Positions 25,930 through 35,168 are shown, numbered from the stretch's first letter. The stretch is 64,000 bases of DNA from Manganibacter manganicus (GCF_002075885.1 NZ_MDET01000060.1:62001-126000), one strand, 5' to 3'. Program-made: numbers and translations. Notes: generated by a model not told the origin, from the sequence alone.

Positions 25930-26352
25930 ATGGCGCTCGAACGCACCTTTTCGATGATCAAGCCGGACGCGACCCGGCGCAACCTGACCGGCGCCATCAC
26001 CAAGATGCTGGAAGATGCCGGCCTGCGCGTCGTCGCGTCGCGCCGCGTGTGGATGAGCCTGCGTGACGCGCAGGGTTTCTACGCCGTGCACAAGGATCGC
26101 CCCTTCTTCGCCGAACTCACCGAATTCATGTCGTCCGGCCCAACCATCGTGCAGGTGCTCGAAGGCGAGAACGCGATCGCCAAGAACCGCGAAGTGATGG
26201 GCGCCACCAACCCGGCCCAGGCTGCCGAGGGCACCATCCGCAAGGTGCATGCGCTGTCAATCGGCGAGAATTCCGTGCACGGTTCGGACGCGCCCGAAAC
26301 CGCCGCGCAGGAGATCCGCTACTGGTTCTCCGACACCGAGATCGTCGGCTGA
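25930..26352 (+). CDS. ndk: Nucleoside diphosphate kinase
   Basis: Ndk equilibrates nucleoside di- and triphosphates via a phosphohistidine. The 140-residue protein has the start ALERTFSMIKPDATRRN, the RPFF substrate loop, and the active-site NSVHGSDAPETA with the catalytic histidine. AAGGACC lies 6-7 bases upstream of ATG 25930. It stands alone, divergent from the DinB gene and ended by a hairpin at 26382-26408. Confidence 0.98.
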   Translation: MALERTFSMIKPDATRRNLTGAITKMLEDAGLRVVASRRVWMSLRDAQGFYAVHKDRPFFAELTEFMSSGPTIVQVLEGENAIAKNREVMGATNPAQAAEGTIRKVHALSIGENSVHGSDAPETAAQEIRYWFSDTEIVG

Positions 26353-26381
26353 GCCGACAAGGCGTTTTCGCAACCGTGACG

Positions 26382-26408
26382 AAGGCCGAGCGCAAGCCCG
26401 GCCTTTTT
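26382..26408. terminator. Terminator between convergent ndk and moaE
   Basis: A 7-bp stem (aaggccg/cggcctt) with a 10-base loop is followed by TTTTT on the plus strand. It ends ndk and may also act on moaE from the other side. Confidence 0.75.
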
Positions 26409-26414
26409 CCATGG

Positions 26415-26894
26415 TCAGCCCTGCGCTTCCAGGTTCCAGCGCCGCAACGCCTCCTCGTCCGCTTCCTTGGCATCGATCCAATCGCCGGACGAGCCGTCGG
26501 CCTGATGCTCCTTTTTCCAGAAGGGCGCGCGCGATTTCAAAAAATCCATGAGGAAGCTGGCCGCCTCGAAGGCGGCATGGCGGTGCGTCGAAGCAGCGAT
26601 CACCAGAACGATGTTCTCGCCCGGCTCGATCCTGCCATAGCGGTGAATGGCGGTGAGGCCCTGCAAGGGCCAGCGTTCGGCCGCCTGCCGGGCTACGCGC
26701 GAAATTTCGGCTTCCGCCATGCCGGGATAATGTTCGAGTTCCAGCGCTGACAGCCGACCCGCCTCGCCCCGGCACATGCCGGAAAACGTCACCACCGCAC
26801 CGATGTCGGTGCGGCCTGCCGTCAGTGCCTGAACCTCCGCGGCGAGATCGAAATCCGCTGACTGGATACGAATATCCGGCGTGAACACGGCCAA
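26415..26894 (-). CDS. moaE: Molybdopterin synthase catalytic subunit
   Basis: MoaE converts precursor Z (cPMP) to molybdopterin using sulfur carried by MoaD. The 159-residue protein has GAVVTFSGMCRG, LELEHYPGMAE, the HRYGRIEPGENIV segment, and the THRHAAFEA...LMDFLKSRAPFWKKE active-site region with its lysines. It lies 4 bases after moaD on the same strand, in an operon uvrC-pgsA-moaD-moaE. It should supply the cofactor for enzymes such as the oxidoreductase at 20.8 kb. Confidence 0.96.
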   Translation of the reverse strand: MAVFTPDIRIQSADFDLAAEVQALTAGRTDIGAVVTFSGMCRGEAGRLSALELEHYPGMAEAEISRVARQAAERWPLQGLTAIHRYGRIEPGENIVLVIAASTHRHAAFEAASFLMDFLKSRAPFWKKEHQADGSSGDWIDAKEADEEALRRWNLEAQG

Positions 26895-26898
26895 GAAA

Positions 26899-27150
26899 TC
26901 AGCCCCCGGTCATCGGCGGAAACAGCGCGACTTCACGCGCGCCATTCAGCTTCTCGGCGTGATCGACATGCTGCTGATTGATCGCGACGCGAATCACGTC
27001 CGGATATTGCAGAGCGTTTTCATATTCTTCGCCGCGCGACTTCAACCAGTGCAGAAGTTCTCCAGCGGTGGTCACGGCGATCGGCAGATCGACCTCCTCC
27101 TCCGCCTTGCCGATGCGCTCGCGCACCCATGCGAAATAGACCAGTTTCAT
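26899..27150 (-). CDS. moaD: Molybdopterin synthase sulfur carrier subunit
   Basis: MoaD is a ubiquitin-like protein whose C-terminal Gly-Gly is thiocarboxylated and donates sulfur to molybdopterin. The 83-residue frame starts MKLVYFAWVRERIG at ATG 27150 and ends FPPMTGG, with VAINQQHVDHAEKL in the core. The frame is open upstream but overlaps pgsA, so the later ATG is chosen. It is 4 bases from both moaE and pgsA. Confidence 0.95.
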   Translation of the reverse strand: MKLVYFAWVRERIGKAEEEVDLPIAVTTAGELLHWLKSRGEEYENALQYPDVIRVAINQQHVDHAEKLNGAREVALFPPMTGG

Positions 27151-27154
27151 CGTT

Positions 27155-27751
27155 CTACTCGTCGACGATATGCTTGAGGCCGGCACGGAAATAGTCATAG
27201 CCGGTATATAGGGTCACGATGGCCGCGATCCAAAGCAGGACGAGCCCGGTCTGGGTCGTGTAGGGGAAGATCTTGTCGCCGGCCGGCCCGACCAGCAGGA
27301 AGGCGATGGCGATCATCTGGATCGTGGTCTTCCATTTGGCCAGTTGCGTCACTGGCACGCTGACCTTGAGCGCGGCCAGATATTCGCGCAGGCCCGAAAC
27401 CAGAATCTCGCGACACAGGATGATGATTGCCGCCCACAGCGACCAGCCGGCAATGCCGGCATGGCGATCGGTGTCGGCAGCCAGCAAAAGAAGGCAGGTC
27501 GAAACCAACAGCTTGTCGGCGATCGGGTCGAGCATGCGGCCGATATTCGATGTCTGCTGCCATGCGCGCGCCAGATAGCCGTCGAGATAATCGGTGATCG
27601 AGGCCAGCACGAAAATCGCCAGCGCCGACCACCGTGCGAAGTCGCTGGATTTGAGATGTCCTTCGAGAAAGAAGCACAGCACCACCAGCGGCACCGCCAG
27701 GATGCGGGCATAGGTCAAGATATTGGGCAGGTTGAACGCGCGCTTGGCCAT
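27155..27751 (-). CDS. pgsA: CDP-diacylglycerol--glycerol-3-phosphate 3-phosphatidyltransferase
   Basis: PgsA makes phosphatidylglycerophosphate, the committed step to phosphatidylglycerol, at the inner membrane. The 198-residue protein has MAKRAFNLPNILTYARIL, the CDP-alcohol phosphotransferase motif (DYLDGYLAR, then GRMLDPIADK), and about five membrane helices. It lies between uvrC and moaD, an order I recall from Brucella. A paralogue is at 18259-18828; this one has the better match to PgsA. Confidence 0.94.
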   Translation of the reverse strand: MAKRAFNLPNILTYARILAVPLVVLCFFLEGHLKSSDFARWSALAIFVLASITDYLDGYLARAWQQTSNIGRMLDPIADKLLVSTCLLLLAADTDRHAGIAGWSLWAAIIILCREILVSGLREYLAALKVSVPVTQLAKWKTTIQMIAIAFLLVGPAGDKIFPYTTQTGLVLLWIAAIVTLYTGYDYFRAGLKHIVDE

Positions 27752-27848
27752 ATTTCGTGGAACCTTATGACTTGATACTCAAACCAGAACGGCATGGCAG
27801 GGGTCAACAGACTTGTTCGAATGGCCTGCCGAATGAGCCGATAATTTG

Positions 27849-29939
27849 TCAGCCTTCATGGAAATGATCGTATACCAGCTTTGCAACCCGCTCCGAAATG
27901 CCTTCCACCGCCGTCAGATCGCCGATCGCGGCGCGGCTGACCGCCTTGGCCGTGCCGAAATGCAGCAACAGCGCCCGCTTGCGGCCGGGGCCGATGCCGG
28001 CGATTTCGTCCAGCGGGCTCGTTATCATCGCCTTCTTGCGCCGCGCCCGGTGCGTCCCAATGGCGAAACGGTGCGCCTCGTCGCGCAGGCGCTGGATGAA
28101 ATAGAGCACGGGATCGCGCACCGGCAGCGAGAATGACGGCTTGCCCCTGACGAAGAAGCGTTCGCGGCCGGCCTCACGATCCTGCCCCTTGGCGACGCCG
28201 ATGGCCACCACCCGGTCCTCGATGCCGAGATCGGACAGGATTTTTCGCACCGCCGTCATCTGGCCCTGCCCGCCGTCGATCAGGATGACGTCCGGCCATG
28301 CGGGGAAATTCTCCGGCTCCTCGCCTTCCAGTTCCACACCGCCCGGTTCCGCGTCGTCAGGCGCGTGGCCACCCGCGTCCGGCGCAGCCTCGCCATGTTC
28401 CTTGAGGAGCCGGGTAAAGCGGCGCTCCATGACTTCGCGCATCATGCCGAAATCGTCGCCGGGGGTGATTTCGGTCGAGCGGATGTTGAACTTGCGGTAC
28501 TGGTTCTTCACGAAACCTTCAGGTCCGGCGACGATCATCGCGCCCACCGCATTGGTGCCCATGATGTGCGAATTGTCATAGACCTCGATGCGCCGGGGCG
28601 GCTTTTCCAGCCCAAAGGTTTCCGCAAGCCCCGCAAGCAGCCGCGCCTGCGTCGATGTTTCCGCCAAACGCCGGCCCAGCGCCTCGCGGGCATTCTGCAA
28701 GGCGTGAGCGGTCAGATCCTTCTTTTCGCCGCGCTGCGGCACCGAGACGGAAACCTTGTGGCCGGCGCGTGTGGAAAGCGCCTCTGCCAACAATTCCTGC
28801 TCATCGACGGCATGTAAAAGCAGAACGGCGCGCGGCGTCGGCTTGTCGTCGTAGAACTGCGCAAGGAACGAGCCCAGCACCTCGGCCGCTTCCAACGCCG
28901 GATCGGCCTTCGGGAAATAGGCGCGGTTGCCCCAGTTCTGCCCGGTGCGGAAAAAGAACACCTGGATACAGGTCTGCCCGCCCTCCTGATGAATGGCGAA
29001 GACGTCCGCTTCCTTAAGCGAATGCGGGTTGATGCCCTGATGGCTCTGCACGTGCGACAAAGCGGCCAGCCGGTCCCGATAGATCGCGGCGCGCTCGAAA
29101 TCGAGGTCTTTCGAAGCCTGCTGCATGGCCGACGACAGGCCCGTCTGCACCTTCTGGCTGCGCCCGGACAGAAAACCCTTGGCCTCGCTCACCAGATCGG
29201 CATAGCCGGCAGGCGAAATCTCGCCGGTGCACGGCGCCGAACAACGCTTGATCTGGTAGAGCAGGCACGGCCTGGTGCGGTTTTCGAAAAAGGAATCCGT
29301 GCAACTGCGTAGCAGGAAGGCGCGTTGCAGCGCGTTGATGGTGCGCCCCACCGCCTGCGCCGAGGCGAAAGGGCCGAAATACGAGCCTTTGCGCGAGCGC
29401 GCGCCGCGATGCTTGTAGATGCCGGGCGACGGATGGTCTTCTGTCAAAAGGATGTAGGGAAACGATTTGTCGTCTCGCAAAAGAACATTAAATCGAGGCC
29501 GCAACCTTTTGATAAGATTGGCCTCAAGAAGAAGTGCCTCGATCTCCGTGCGGGTGACGACGAATTCCATCGTCGTCGTTTCGCGCACCATGCGGCCGAT
29601 GCGGTTTGTATGGTAGCGGCCCTGCGCATAAGCCGTCACGCGCTTCTTGAGGCTGCGTGCCTTGCCGACATAGAGCACGTCGCCCGCCGCGTTCATCATG
29701 CGGTACACGCCTGGACGGTTCGGCAAACGCTTGACCAAGGCCTGGATGAGTTCGGCGCCAACCGCTCCCTCGGTGGGGCTTTCGCGCTGTGTCCAGTCGA
29801 TGGCTGTGAACGCGACATCAGACCCAGCCAACTCGGACGTTGCCTCAAGACTGCCTTCGGCAGCATCCTCATCGTCGTCGATGTCCGTATCGGGCAGATC
29901 CCGTCCGCCGGACAGGCTATGCGAGGTTTTGGTTTTCAT
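27849..29939 (-). CDS. uvrC: Excinuclease ABC subunit C
   Basis: UvrC makes both incisions around a lesion held by UvrB. The 696-residue protein shows an N-terminal GIY-YIG domain (PGVYRMMN...VLYVGKA), the cysteine-rich CLLYQIKRCSAPC, a UVR motif (KDLDFERAAIYRDRL), the RNase H-like nuclease half (ILIDGGQGQMTAV), and C-terminal helix-hairpin-helix repeats (IAGIGPGRKRALLLHFG). An acidic N-terminal extension of about 60 residues precedes the nuclease domain. ATG 29939 is preferred; ATG 30002 would add 21 residues. I see no GTTC-N7-GTTC box upstream. Confidence 0.97.
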   Translation of the reverse strand: MKTKTSHSLSGGRDLPDTDIDDDEDAAEGSLEATSELAGSDVAFTAIDWTQRESPTEGAVGAELIQALVKRLPNRPGVYRMMNAAGDVLYVGKARSLKKRVTAYAQGRYHTNRIGRMVRETTTMEFVVTRTEIEALLLEANLIKRLRPRFNVLLRDDKSFPYILLTEDHPSPGIYKHRGARSRKGSYFGPFASAQAVGRTINALQRAFLLRSCTDSFFENRTRPCLLYQIKRCSAPCTGEISPAGYADLVSEAKGFLSGRSQKVQTGLSSAMQQASKDLDFERAAIYRDRLAALSHVQSHQGINPHSLKEADVFAIHQEGGQTCIQVFFFRTGQNWGNRAYFPKADPALEAAEVLGSFLAQFYDDKPTPRAVLLLHAVDEQELLAEALSTRAGHKVSVSVPQRGEKKDLTAHALQNAREALGRRLAETSTQARLLAGLAETFGLEKPPRRIEVYDNSHIMGTNAVGAMIVAGPEGFVKNQYRKFNIRSTEITPGDDFGMMREVMERRFTRLLKEHGEAAPDAGGHAPDDAEPGGVELEGEEPENFPAWPDVILIDGGQGQMTAVRKILSDLGIEDRVVAIGVAKGQDREAGRERFFVRGKPSFSLPVRDPVLYFIQRLRDEAHRFAIGTHRARRKKAMITSPLDEIAGIGPGRKRALLLHFGTAKAVSRAAIGDLTAVEGISERVAKLVYDHFHEG

Positions 29940-30380
29940 TTCATCATGCCTGCCAAGCGCAAGGGTACTCCGGTCGCCGGTCCGCAGTCCCCGCCAATGC
30001 AACAGGATTTTTCGGACATTGTGAACGCCAATCCTTAATCGGCGTTCGCGCCTGTGACGACAATGTGACGAAACGGCCCCAGCAGCACCGAAAGGCCCCG
30101 TTTAATCGATGCCGTCCGCTTTCCATATAGGCAACACAACTCATTGATTCCAAGTGCCTTCGCGGCGCGTGGCCAAAACATGCTGACAAAATCTGTTGCA
30201 TGATCGCAACGCCACGGTTCAGCCTCATTTGAGACAGGGAATCACCCACTTTCAGGTGCGCTTCAGCCGCATTTCAACACGACATTCGGGAACCGTTGAT
30301 CGGCGGTTTCGTTTCTCCTCCCTACGAAGCCGCTCTTCACCAACCAAGCCCTCGTTCCGTGGCTTAAGGAGTAGATGATT
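29940..30380. other. uvrC-omp divergent intergenic region
   Basis: These 440 bases separate divergent uvrC and the outer-membrane protein gene. They include a 7-bp inverted repeat GAACGCC/GGCGTTC (30023-30029 and 30041-30047, 11-base loop) of unknown role. AAGGAG at 30366-30371 is the ribosome binding site of the omp gene. I see no tRNA, repeat or other gene; the length suggests a long leader or several promoter sites. Confidence 0.4.
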
Positions 30381-31028
30381 ATGCAGACCAACCTCAAAAT
30401 CGCCCGCCCGGTCGTGGCGGCGCTCGGGCTCTTCGCCCTCGGTGCGATTCCCGCCTATGCTGCGGACGTCGTTCAGGAAGTTCCGCCGGCTCCGGCCCCG
30501 ATCGAAACCCTTCCCGTAGCCTCCTGGGCCGGCCCCTATGCCGGTGTCAATCTCGGCTACGGCTTCAGCGGCAAGACGGAAAACACGTTCACCGACCAGA
30601 AGACCGATGGTTTCGTCGGCGGCCTGTTCGGCGGCTACAACTGGCAGTCGGACAATTTCGTTTACGGCGTTGAAGGCGACATCGGCTACAACGGCGTCAA
30701 GGGCGAAGACAACGGCGTGGAGTCGAAGGGTGGCGTCGAAGGTTCGTTGCGCGCACGCCTCGGTTATGCCGTGACCCCGGAAATCCTGCTTTACGGCACC
30801 GCCGGCGGCGCCGGTCGTGACGTGAAGCTGGAAGATGCAGTTGGCAGCAGCAGCAAGGGCATGTTCGGCTGGACAGCCGGTGTCGGCACCGACATCATGC
30901 TGACCGACAACGTCTTCGGCCGCGTCGAATATCGTTACACCGATTTCGGCAGCAAGACGATCGACGGTTTCGGCGAGACCGACGTCAAGGACAACCGCGT
31001 CACCTTCGGTATCGGCATGAAGTTCTGA
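30381..31028 (+). CDS. Omp25/Omp31-type outer-membrane beta-barrel protein
   Basis: A 215-residue outer-membrane protein of the Rhizobiales Omp25 family, small eight-strand barrels that are major surface proteins in Brucella. A signal peptide (to AIPAYAA) is followed by a proline-rich link (VPPAPAPIETLP), SWAGPYAGVNLGYGF, repeated beta strands with GYNWQSDNFVYGVEGDIGY, the GRVEYRYTDFGS strand, and the C-terminal phenylalanine GIGMKF that barrel insertion needs. ATG 30381 is chosen over ATG 30375 because AAGGAG is 9 bases upstream of it. A strong terminator follows. The position opposite uvrC matches omp25 in Brucella as I recall. Confidence 0.93.
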   Translation: MQTNLKIARPVVAALGLFALGAIPAYAADVVQEVPPAPAPIETLPVASWAGPYAGVNLGYGFSGKTENTFTDQKTDGFVGGLFGGYNWQSDNFVYGVEGDIGYNGVKGEDNGVESKGGVEGSLRARLGYAVTPEILLYGTAGGAGRDVKLEDAVGSSSKGMFGWTAGVGTDIMLTDNVFGRVEYRYTDFGSKTIDGFGETDVKDNRVTFGIGMKF

Positions 31029-31050
31029 TCAAGCCGATCAGGTCGATAGG

Positions 31051-31080
31051 AAAAAGCCGGGCATCGCGCCCGGCTTTTTT
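31051..31080. terminator. Strong bidirectional terminator after the outer-membrane protein gene
   Basis: A-run, 7-bp stem GCCGGGC/GCCCGGC with a five-base loop, then six T's. It serves the omp gene and, on the other strand, the convergent glutathione S-transferase gene. Confidence 0.92.
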
Positions 31081-31093
31081 ATTCTGAATTTAC

Positions 31094-31690
31094 TCACTTC
31101 GGCAGATAGGGATTCAGTTCCGGGAACTTCTCGTCGAAGCGCGCGGCCCAGCGAACCAGCCGGCTGCGCCCCTTCTCCCATTTTCCGGCAAAGCGCAACG
31201 CCAGGTAGCCCAGCGTGGCGCGCAGCGCGATCTGTCCGGCGGTGATCTTCTTGGGAAGCTTTGGCGGGTTGGCGTTCAAATGGTCGAGCGCGCGCGTGAT
31301 CTTGCGCCACTGCTTGTCCAGCCACTGCTGCTCAACCTTCTCCTCCGGCCTGTGGCGGCGCTCATAGACCATCGCCAGCGCGCAATCGCACAGGCCATCG
31401 GCAATCGCCTCCAGCACTTCTGCGTCGATCCGCTTGTCCGGATTGCGCGGGAGCAGAGCGTTCTTCGACATACGATTCAGATATTGCGTGATGGCGCGGC
31501 TGTCGTAGATGGTGCGACCGTCGTCCAGCAACAGCGTCGGAATCTTGCCGAGCGGATTGGCGCCGAGCAGATCAGCCGGTTCCTCGTCGGTCTTTGTCGG
31601 CACGGCTTCGATTGCGATGCCGGCATAGGCCGCCGCCATGCGGACTTTTGCGCTATAGGGCGAGGCGGAAGCATAAAGCAGTTTGGGCAT
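31094..31690 (-). CDS. Glutathione S-transferase family protein
   Basis: A 198-residue cytoplasmic protein with an N-terminal thioredoxin-like domain (MPKLLYASASPYSAKVRMAA, NPLGKIPTLLLDDGRTIYDS with the Ser/Asp that bind glutathione) and a helical C-terminal domain. ASPYSAKVR puts a serine/tyrosine in the usual catalytic position. The substrate is unknown; such proteins detoxify electrophiles or take part in degradation of aromatics. It converges on the omp gene across a strong terminator. Confidence 0.92.
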   Translation of the reverse strand: MPKLLYASASPYSAKVRMAAAYAGIAIEAVPTKTDEEPADLLGANPLGKIPTLLLDDGRTIYDSRAITQYLNRMSKNALLPRNPDKRIDAEVLEAIADGLCDCALAMVYERRHRPEEKVEQQWLDKQWRKITRALDHLNANPPKLPKKITAGQIALRATLGYLALRFAGKWEKGRSRLVRWAARFDEKFPELNPYLPK

Positions 31691-31819
31691 TCAAACGTCC
31701 TCTGAAACGGGCTGGAAAAAGAACAGGTCTCATCGCAAGCGGCCTCCCGCCTGTACGCACCAGCATATGCAGGAGCAGGTCAGGCTTCGGCTGTCGCCGG
31801 CGAGATGCGATACCGCAAA

Positions 31820-32266
31820 TCAGCGCAGAACGCGGCAGCGTCCGTCGTAGACCATCCAGCGGTCGAAACCGGAAACGCAAAATTCGACATTGTCGCCGAT
31901 CGAGACGAAGCCCTGCCCTTCTTCGATCAGATATGCGATGTTGCGGTCGTAACCGTTGGAAAGCGTCACGCGCGCGGTGCAATAGGTGCGCCCGATCGGC
32001 CATTCCTCATTGGCCGGCAGACTGCGCGTAAGGCGAATGCGCTGAAAATCGGTGATCTCCACATTCGGCAGATGCGGCACATGGCGCACCTGATGGCGGA
32101 AACGATGCGTGATCTTGCTCAGCACCCAGGCCTGATTGCACACGCTCTGGTCCTGATATTCGTAATAGCCGCCGGGAAGATCGGCGGCACCGGCTGTCGA
32201 AACGGCGGCAAGGGGCGCGCACAGGCTGGCCAGTGCGGCAATGGCGGAAACGGCGAAGCGAGTCAT
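31820..32266 (-). CDS. Secreted hypothetical protein
   Basis: A 148-residue protein with a clear Sec signal peptide (MTRFAVSAIAALASLCAPLA, cleavage near AGAADLP). The mature domain has four cysteines (SVCNQAW, TYCTARV, VEFCVSG, DGRCRV), which suggests two disulfides and a periplasmic location. I do not recognise the family, though similar short cysteine-containing proteins occur in Rhizobiales. It stands between the glutathione S-transferase and rlmJ genes on the same strand with gaps that leave operon membership open. Confidence 0.7.
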   Translation of the reverse strand: MTRFAVSAIAALASLCAPLAAVSTAGAADLPGGYYEYQDQSVCNQAWVLSKITHRFRHQVRHVPHLPNVEITDFQRIRLTRSLPANEEWPIGRTYCTARVTLSNGYDRNIAYLIEEGQGFVSIGDNVEFCVSGFDRWMVYDGRCRVLR

Positions 32267-32331
32267 GTCGGCCTCTTGGGATGATTTGCCGCAATGTGCG
32301 GATTCAGCGCGTTGCGGTCAAGATAGTACGA

Positions 32332-33189
32332 TCATTGGCTCCGTTCGGCCGCCAATCGCTCGAGAGACCAGCGCGGCACCCCGTCTTCGGCCAGCAATGC
32401 CGCCAGGACCGGCAGCATCATGCCGCACTCGCCCTCCAGCGTATAGGGTGGGTTGACGATCACCATGCCGCAGCCATCGAGACGCGGCTCATCCGACGGC
32501 GCGCGGATTTCCAGGCAAACATCGATGATGTCCGCAATGCCGGCCCCGGCCAGTTGCCGCCGGAATGCCGCGACCGCCTTGCGATCCTTGAGCGGATACC
32601 ACAGCGCATAGATGCCGCCCGGCCAGCGGCGATGGGCTTTTTGCAGGCCGGCAACCAGCCGATCGTATTCGCCGCCTTCCTCGAATGGCGGATCGACAAG
32701 CACCAGGCCGCGCTTTTCCTTCGGCGGAACATGCGCGCCGAGCACCAGCCAGCCGTCCAACTCCGTGACGCGGCATTGAATATCGCCCGAAAACAAGCCT
32801 TTGAGCATCCGTGCATCCTGCGGATGTTTCTCGAACAGCGAAAGGCGATCCTGCTTGCGCAGGAGATGGCGGGCGATCACCGGCGAACCGGGATAGGATT
32901 GCAACGCGCCCGCCGGGTTGAGCGCGCGCACCGTATCCAGATAGGGCGACAGCAAGGCCGCAACCGGTTGATCGAACTTCGCATCGATCAGTCGGCCGAT
33001 GCCGCCCCGCCACTCTCCCGTTTTCTGCGCTTGCGGCGACGCGAGGTCATAGCGGCCAATGCCGGCATGGGTGTCGATGACGCGAAACGCCTTGTCCTTG
33101 CGCTTGAGATAATCGAGCAGACGCGCCAGCACCGCATGCTTGACGACGTCGGCGAAATTTCCGGCGTGATAGGCGTGGCGATAATTCAT
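32332..33189 (-). CDS. rlmJ: 23S rRNA (adenine(2030)-N6)-methyltransferase RlmJ
   Basis: RlmJ methylates A2030 of 23S rRNA with SAM. The 285-residue protein has the diagnostic start MNYRHAYHAGNFADVVKHAVL, SAM-binding VIDTHAGIGRYDL, the catalytic VLVDPPFEE motif, and a second VIVNPPYTLE near the C-terminus. It starts 9 bases after the holC stop on the same strand. Confidence 0.95.
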   Translation of the reverse strand: MNYRHAYHAGNFADVVKHAVLARLLDYLKRKDKAFRVIDTHAGIGRYDLASPQAQKTGEWRGGIGRLIDAKFDQPVAALLSPYLDTVRALNPAGALQSYPGSPVIARHLLRKQDRLSLFEKHPQDARMLKGLFSGDIQCRVTELDGWLVLGAHVPPKEKRGLVLVDPPFEEGGEYDRLVAGLQKAHRRWPGGIYALWYPLKDRKAVAAFRRQLAGAGIADIIDVCLEIRAPSDEPRLDGCGMVIVNPPYTLEGECGMMLPVLAALLAEDGVPRWSLERLAAERSQ

Positions 33190-33198
33190 CGAAGCAAA

Positions 33199-33648
33199 TC
33201 AGGCCCGGCGTTCCCAACGCCGGTCAGGCGTCTGCTGCCAATAGGTAATGGCATGCCCGGCCTCTTTCGCGGCCGTCCAGTGCCCGCGCGCGGCCTCGAC
33301 CTGCGGCGTGTCGTGCCCGTCGAACAGAAAGACGGCCCGCTCGTAAACGTTGAGGTCCGGCGGGGCCGCGCCATCGACCAGAAAACGGATCTGCGCGCCA
33401 TTCCGGTTTTCCAAACCCGTGGTCAGCAGCACCGGCTGATCCTCGCAAAACGGCTCACGGTCGATGCCGTGCGCGAGAAAGGAATCATCGCGGAACGTCC
33501 ACAGATGCTGGTCGAGCGCGTCCCGCCGCTCATCCGTCCCCGTCTGCACCACGACACGCCAGCCACGACCGATGCTGCGCTCCAGCAGGCCGGGCAGCGC
33601 ATCCTCGAGCGTCGATTCGCTCAGATGGTAGAAAAGCACCTCGGTCAT
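33199..33648 (-). CDS. holC: DNA polymerase III subunit chi
   Basis: Chi is the clamp-loader accessory protein that links DNA polymerase III to SSB. The 149-residue protein starts MTEVLFYHLSESTLEDALP and has the core NVYERAVFLFDGHD. ATG 33648 is 15 bases downstream of the pepA stop, consistent with the pepA-holC order seen in many proteobacteria. The open frame above overlaps pepA and is not used. Confidence 0.94.
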   Translation of the reverse strand: MTEVLFYHLSESTLEDALPGLLERSIGRGWRVVVQTGTDERRDALDQHLWTFRDDSFLAHGIDREPFCEDQPVLLTTGLENRNGAQIRFLVDGAAPPDLNVYERAVFLFDGHDTPQVEAARGHWTAAKEAGHAITYWQQTPDRRWERRA

Positions 33649-33662
33649 GGCGTCGGTGTGCC

Positions 33663-35168
33663 CTACCCCTCGTAATGGTCGCGCACGAGCTGGTCGAGCA
33701 GGCGCACCCCGAAGCCGGAGGCCCAAGACTGGTTGATTTCGCTGGCCGGCGCGCCCATCGCCGTGCCGGCAATGTCGAGATGCGCCCAGGGCGTGCCGTC
33801 CACGAACCGCTGCAAGAACTGCGCCGCGGTGATGGCGCCGGCATGGCGGCCGCCGACATTCTTCATGTCGGCATTCTTCGAATCCATCATCTTGTCATAG
33901 TCCGGCCCGAGCGGCATGCGCCACACCCGCTCGTGCGTCGTGCCGCCGGCCGAAGCCAGCCGCCCGGCCAGTTCGTCATCATTGGAGAAAAGACCGGCGT
34001 GCTGCGAGCCGAGCGCCACCATGACAGCCCCCGTCAGCGTCGCCAGGTCGATCATGAATTGCGGCTTGAAACGGTCATTGCAGTACCACAGCGCGTCGGC
34101 CAGGACTAGCCGCCCTTCGGCATCGGTGTTCAGCACCTCGATGGTCTGGCCGGACATGGAGGTGACGATGTCGCCCGGCCGCTGCGCATGGCCGTCCACC
34201 GAATTTTCGACAAGCCCGACGACCCCCACGACATTAGCCCTGGCCTTGCGCGCGGCGAGCGCGTGCATCAGCCCGGCCACGGCGGCCGCGCCGCCCATAT
34301 CGCCCTTCATCTCCTCCATGCCGGAAGCCGATTTGATCGAATTGCCGCCGGTGTCGAAGGTCACGCCCTTGCCGACGAAAGCGACCGGCTTTTGCTTCGG
34401 CTTGCCGCCCTTCCATTGCATGACGGCGAGACGCGCGCCGCGCGGCGAACCCTGGGCCACGCCGAGCAGCGAGCCCATGCCGAGCTTCTTCATCTCCTTC
34501 TCCGCCAGGATCTCGACCTCGACGCCGAGCGCGGTCAGTTTGGAGATGCGTTCCGCAAACTCGACCGGTCCGAGGATATTAGCTGGTTCGTTGACCAGAT
34601 CGCGTGCCAAAAAGACGCCGTCCACCACGCCCTGCATCCCGGAAAACGCCTTCTTTGCCCCGGCGGGGTCGGCGCAATGAATCGTTATCGCCACGGCCTT
34701 TGGCGGCTTTTTCGCCTTGTCGCCATTCTCCGTGCGGTCCTGGCGGGTCTTGTATTTGTCGAAGGCATAGAGGCGCAGCAAAAGGCCCGCCGCAAATTGC
34801 GCGGCGGCGGCGCTGCCTGCCGTGGTTTTCGGCACATCGAGGATGACGGCCGCCTCGACCGCGTGGCGCAAGAGGCCGGCAGCCGCGCCGCCGAGTTTCA
34901 TCCACGCATGATCGTCCATTGCGGCGGCGTCGCCCGCTCCAAGCCCCACCAGCCGGTCAAGTCCGGTTCCTTCCGGCGCCAGCACTTCGACCGATGTTCC
35001 GGCCTTGCCGGTGAACCCGCCAGCGGAAAACGCGCGCGTCAGCACCGCCGCTGAAACCGTGCTGCTGGCCGCCTCCGCCAATTCGCCGCCTTCACCGGCC
35101 AGAACGAACAGCGTGCCTGTCTTCGGCGAGGCGAATTTGGCGAATTTTATCGAAGGTCTCGGATTCAT
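33663..35168 (-). CDS. pepA: Leucyl aminopeptidase (cytosol aminopeptidase)
   Basis: PepA is a hexameric two-metal aminopeptidase; in some bacteria it also helps site-specific recombination. The 501-residue protein has a variable N-terminal domain and the catalytic domain with GKGVTFDTGGNSIKSA, the MKGDMGGAA segment and the family signature NTDAEGRLVLADAL. ATG 35168 (MNPRPSIKFAKF) is chosen; the longer frame to 35285 has no family match. It heads pepA-holC-rlmJ and is divergent from lptF. Confidence 0.96.
   Translation of the reverse strand: MNPRPSIKFAKFASPKTGTLFVLAGEGGELAEAASSTVSAAVLTRAFSAGGFTGKAGTSVEVLAPEGTGLDRLVGLGAGDAAAMDDHAWMKLGGAAAGLLRHAVEAAVILDVPKTTAGSAAAAQFAAGLLLRLYAFDKYKTRQDRTENGDKAKKPPKAVAITIHCADPAGAKKAFSGMQGVVDGVFLARDLVNEPANILGPVEFAERISKLTALGVEVEILAEKEMKKLGMGSLLGVAQGSPRGARLAVMQWKGGKPKQKPVAFVGKGVTFDTGGNSIKSASGMEEMKGDMGGAAAVAGLMHALAARKARANVVGVVGLVENSVDGHAQRPGDIVTSMSGQTIEVLNTDAEGRLVLADALWYCNDRFKPQFMIDLATLTGAVMVALGSQHAGLFSNDDELAGRLASAGGTTHERVWRMPLGPDYDKMMDSKNADMKNVGGRHAGAITAAQFLQRFVDGTPWAHLDIAGTAMGAPASEINQSWASGFGVRLLDQLVRDHYEG

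Noticed and set aside
30023..30047. Inverted repeat GAACGCC...GGCGTTC as a LexA box for uvrC
   Set aside because: It does not fit GTTC-N7-GTTC in spacing or orientation; kept only as an unexplained inverted repeat.
32233..33675. 480-codon frame antisense to rlmJ and holC
   Set aside because: Both minus-strand genes are clear families; this frame spans them and looks like a compositional artefact.
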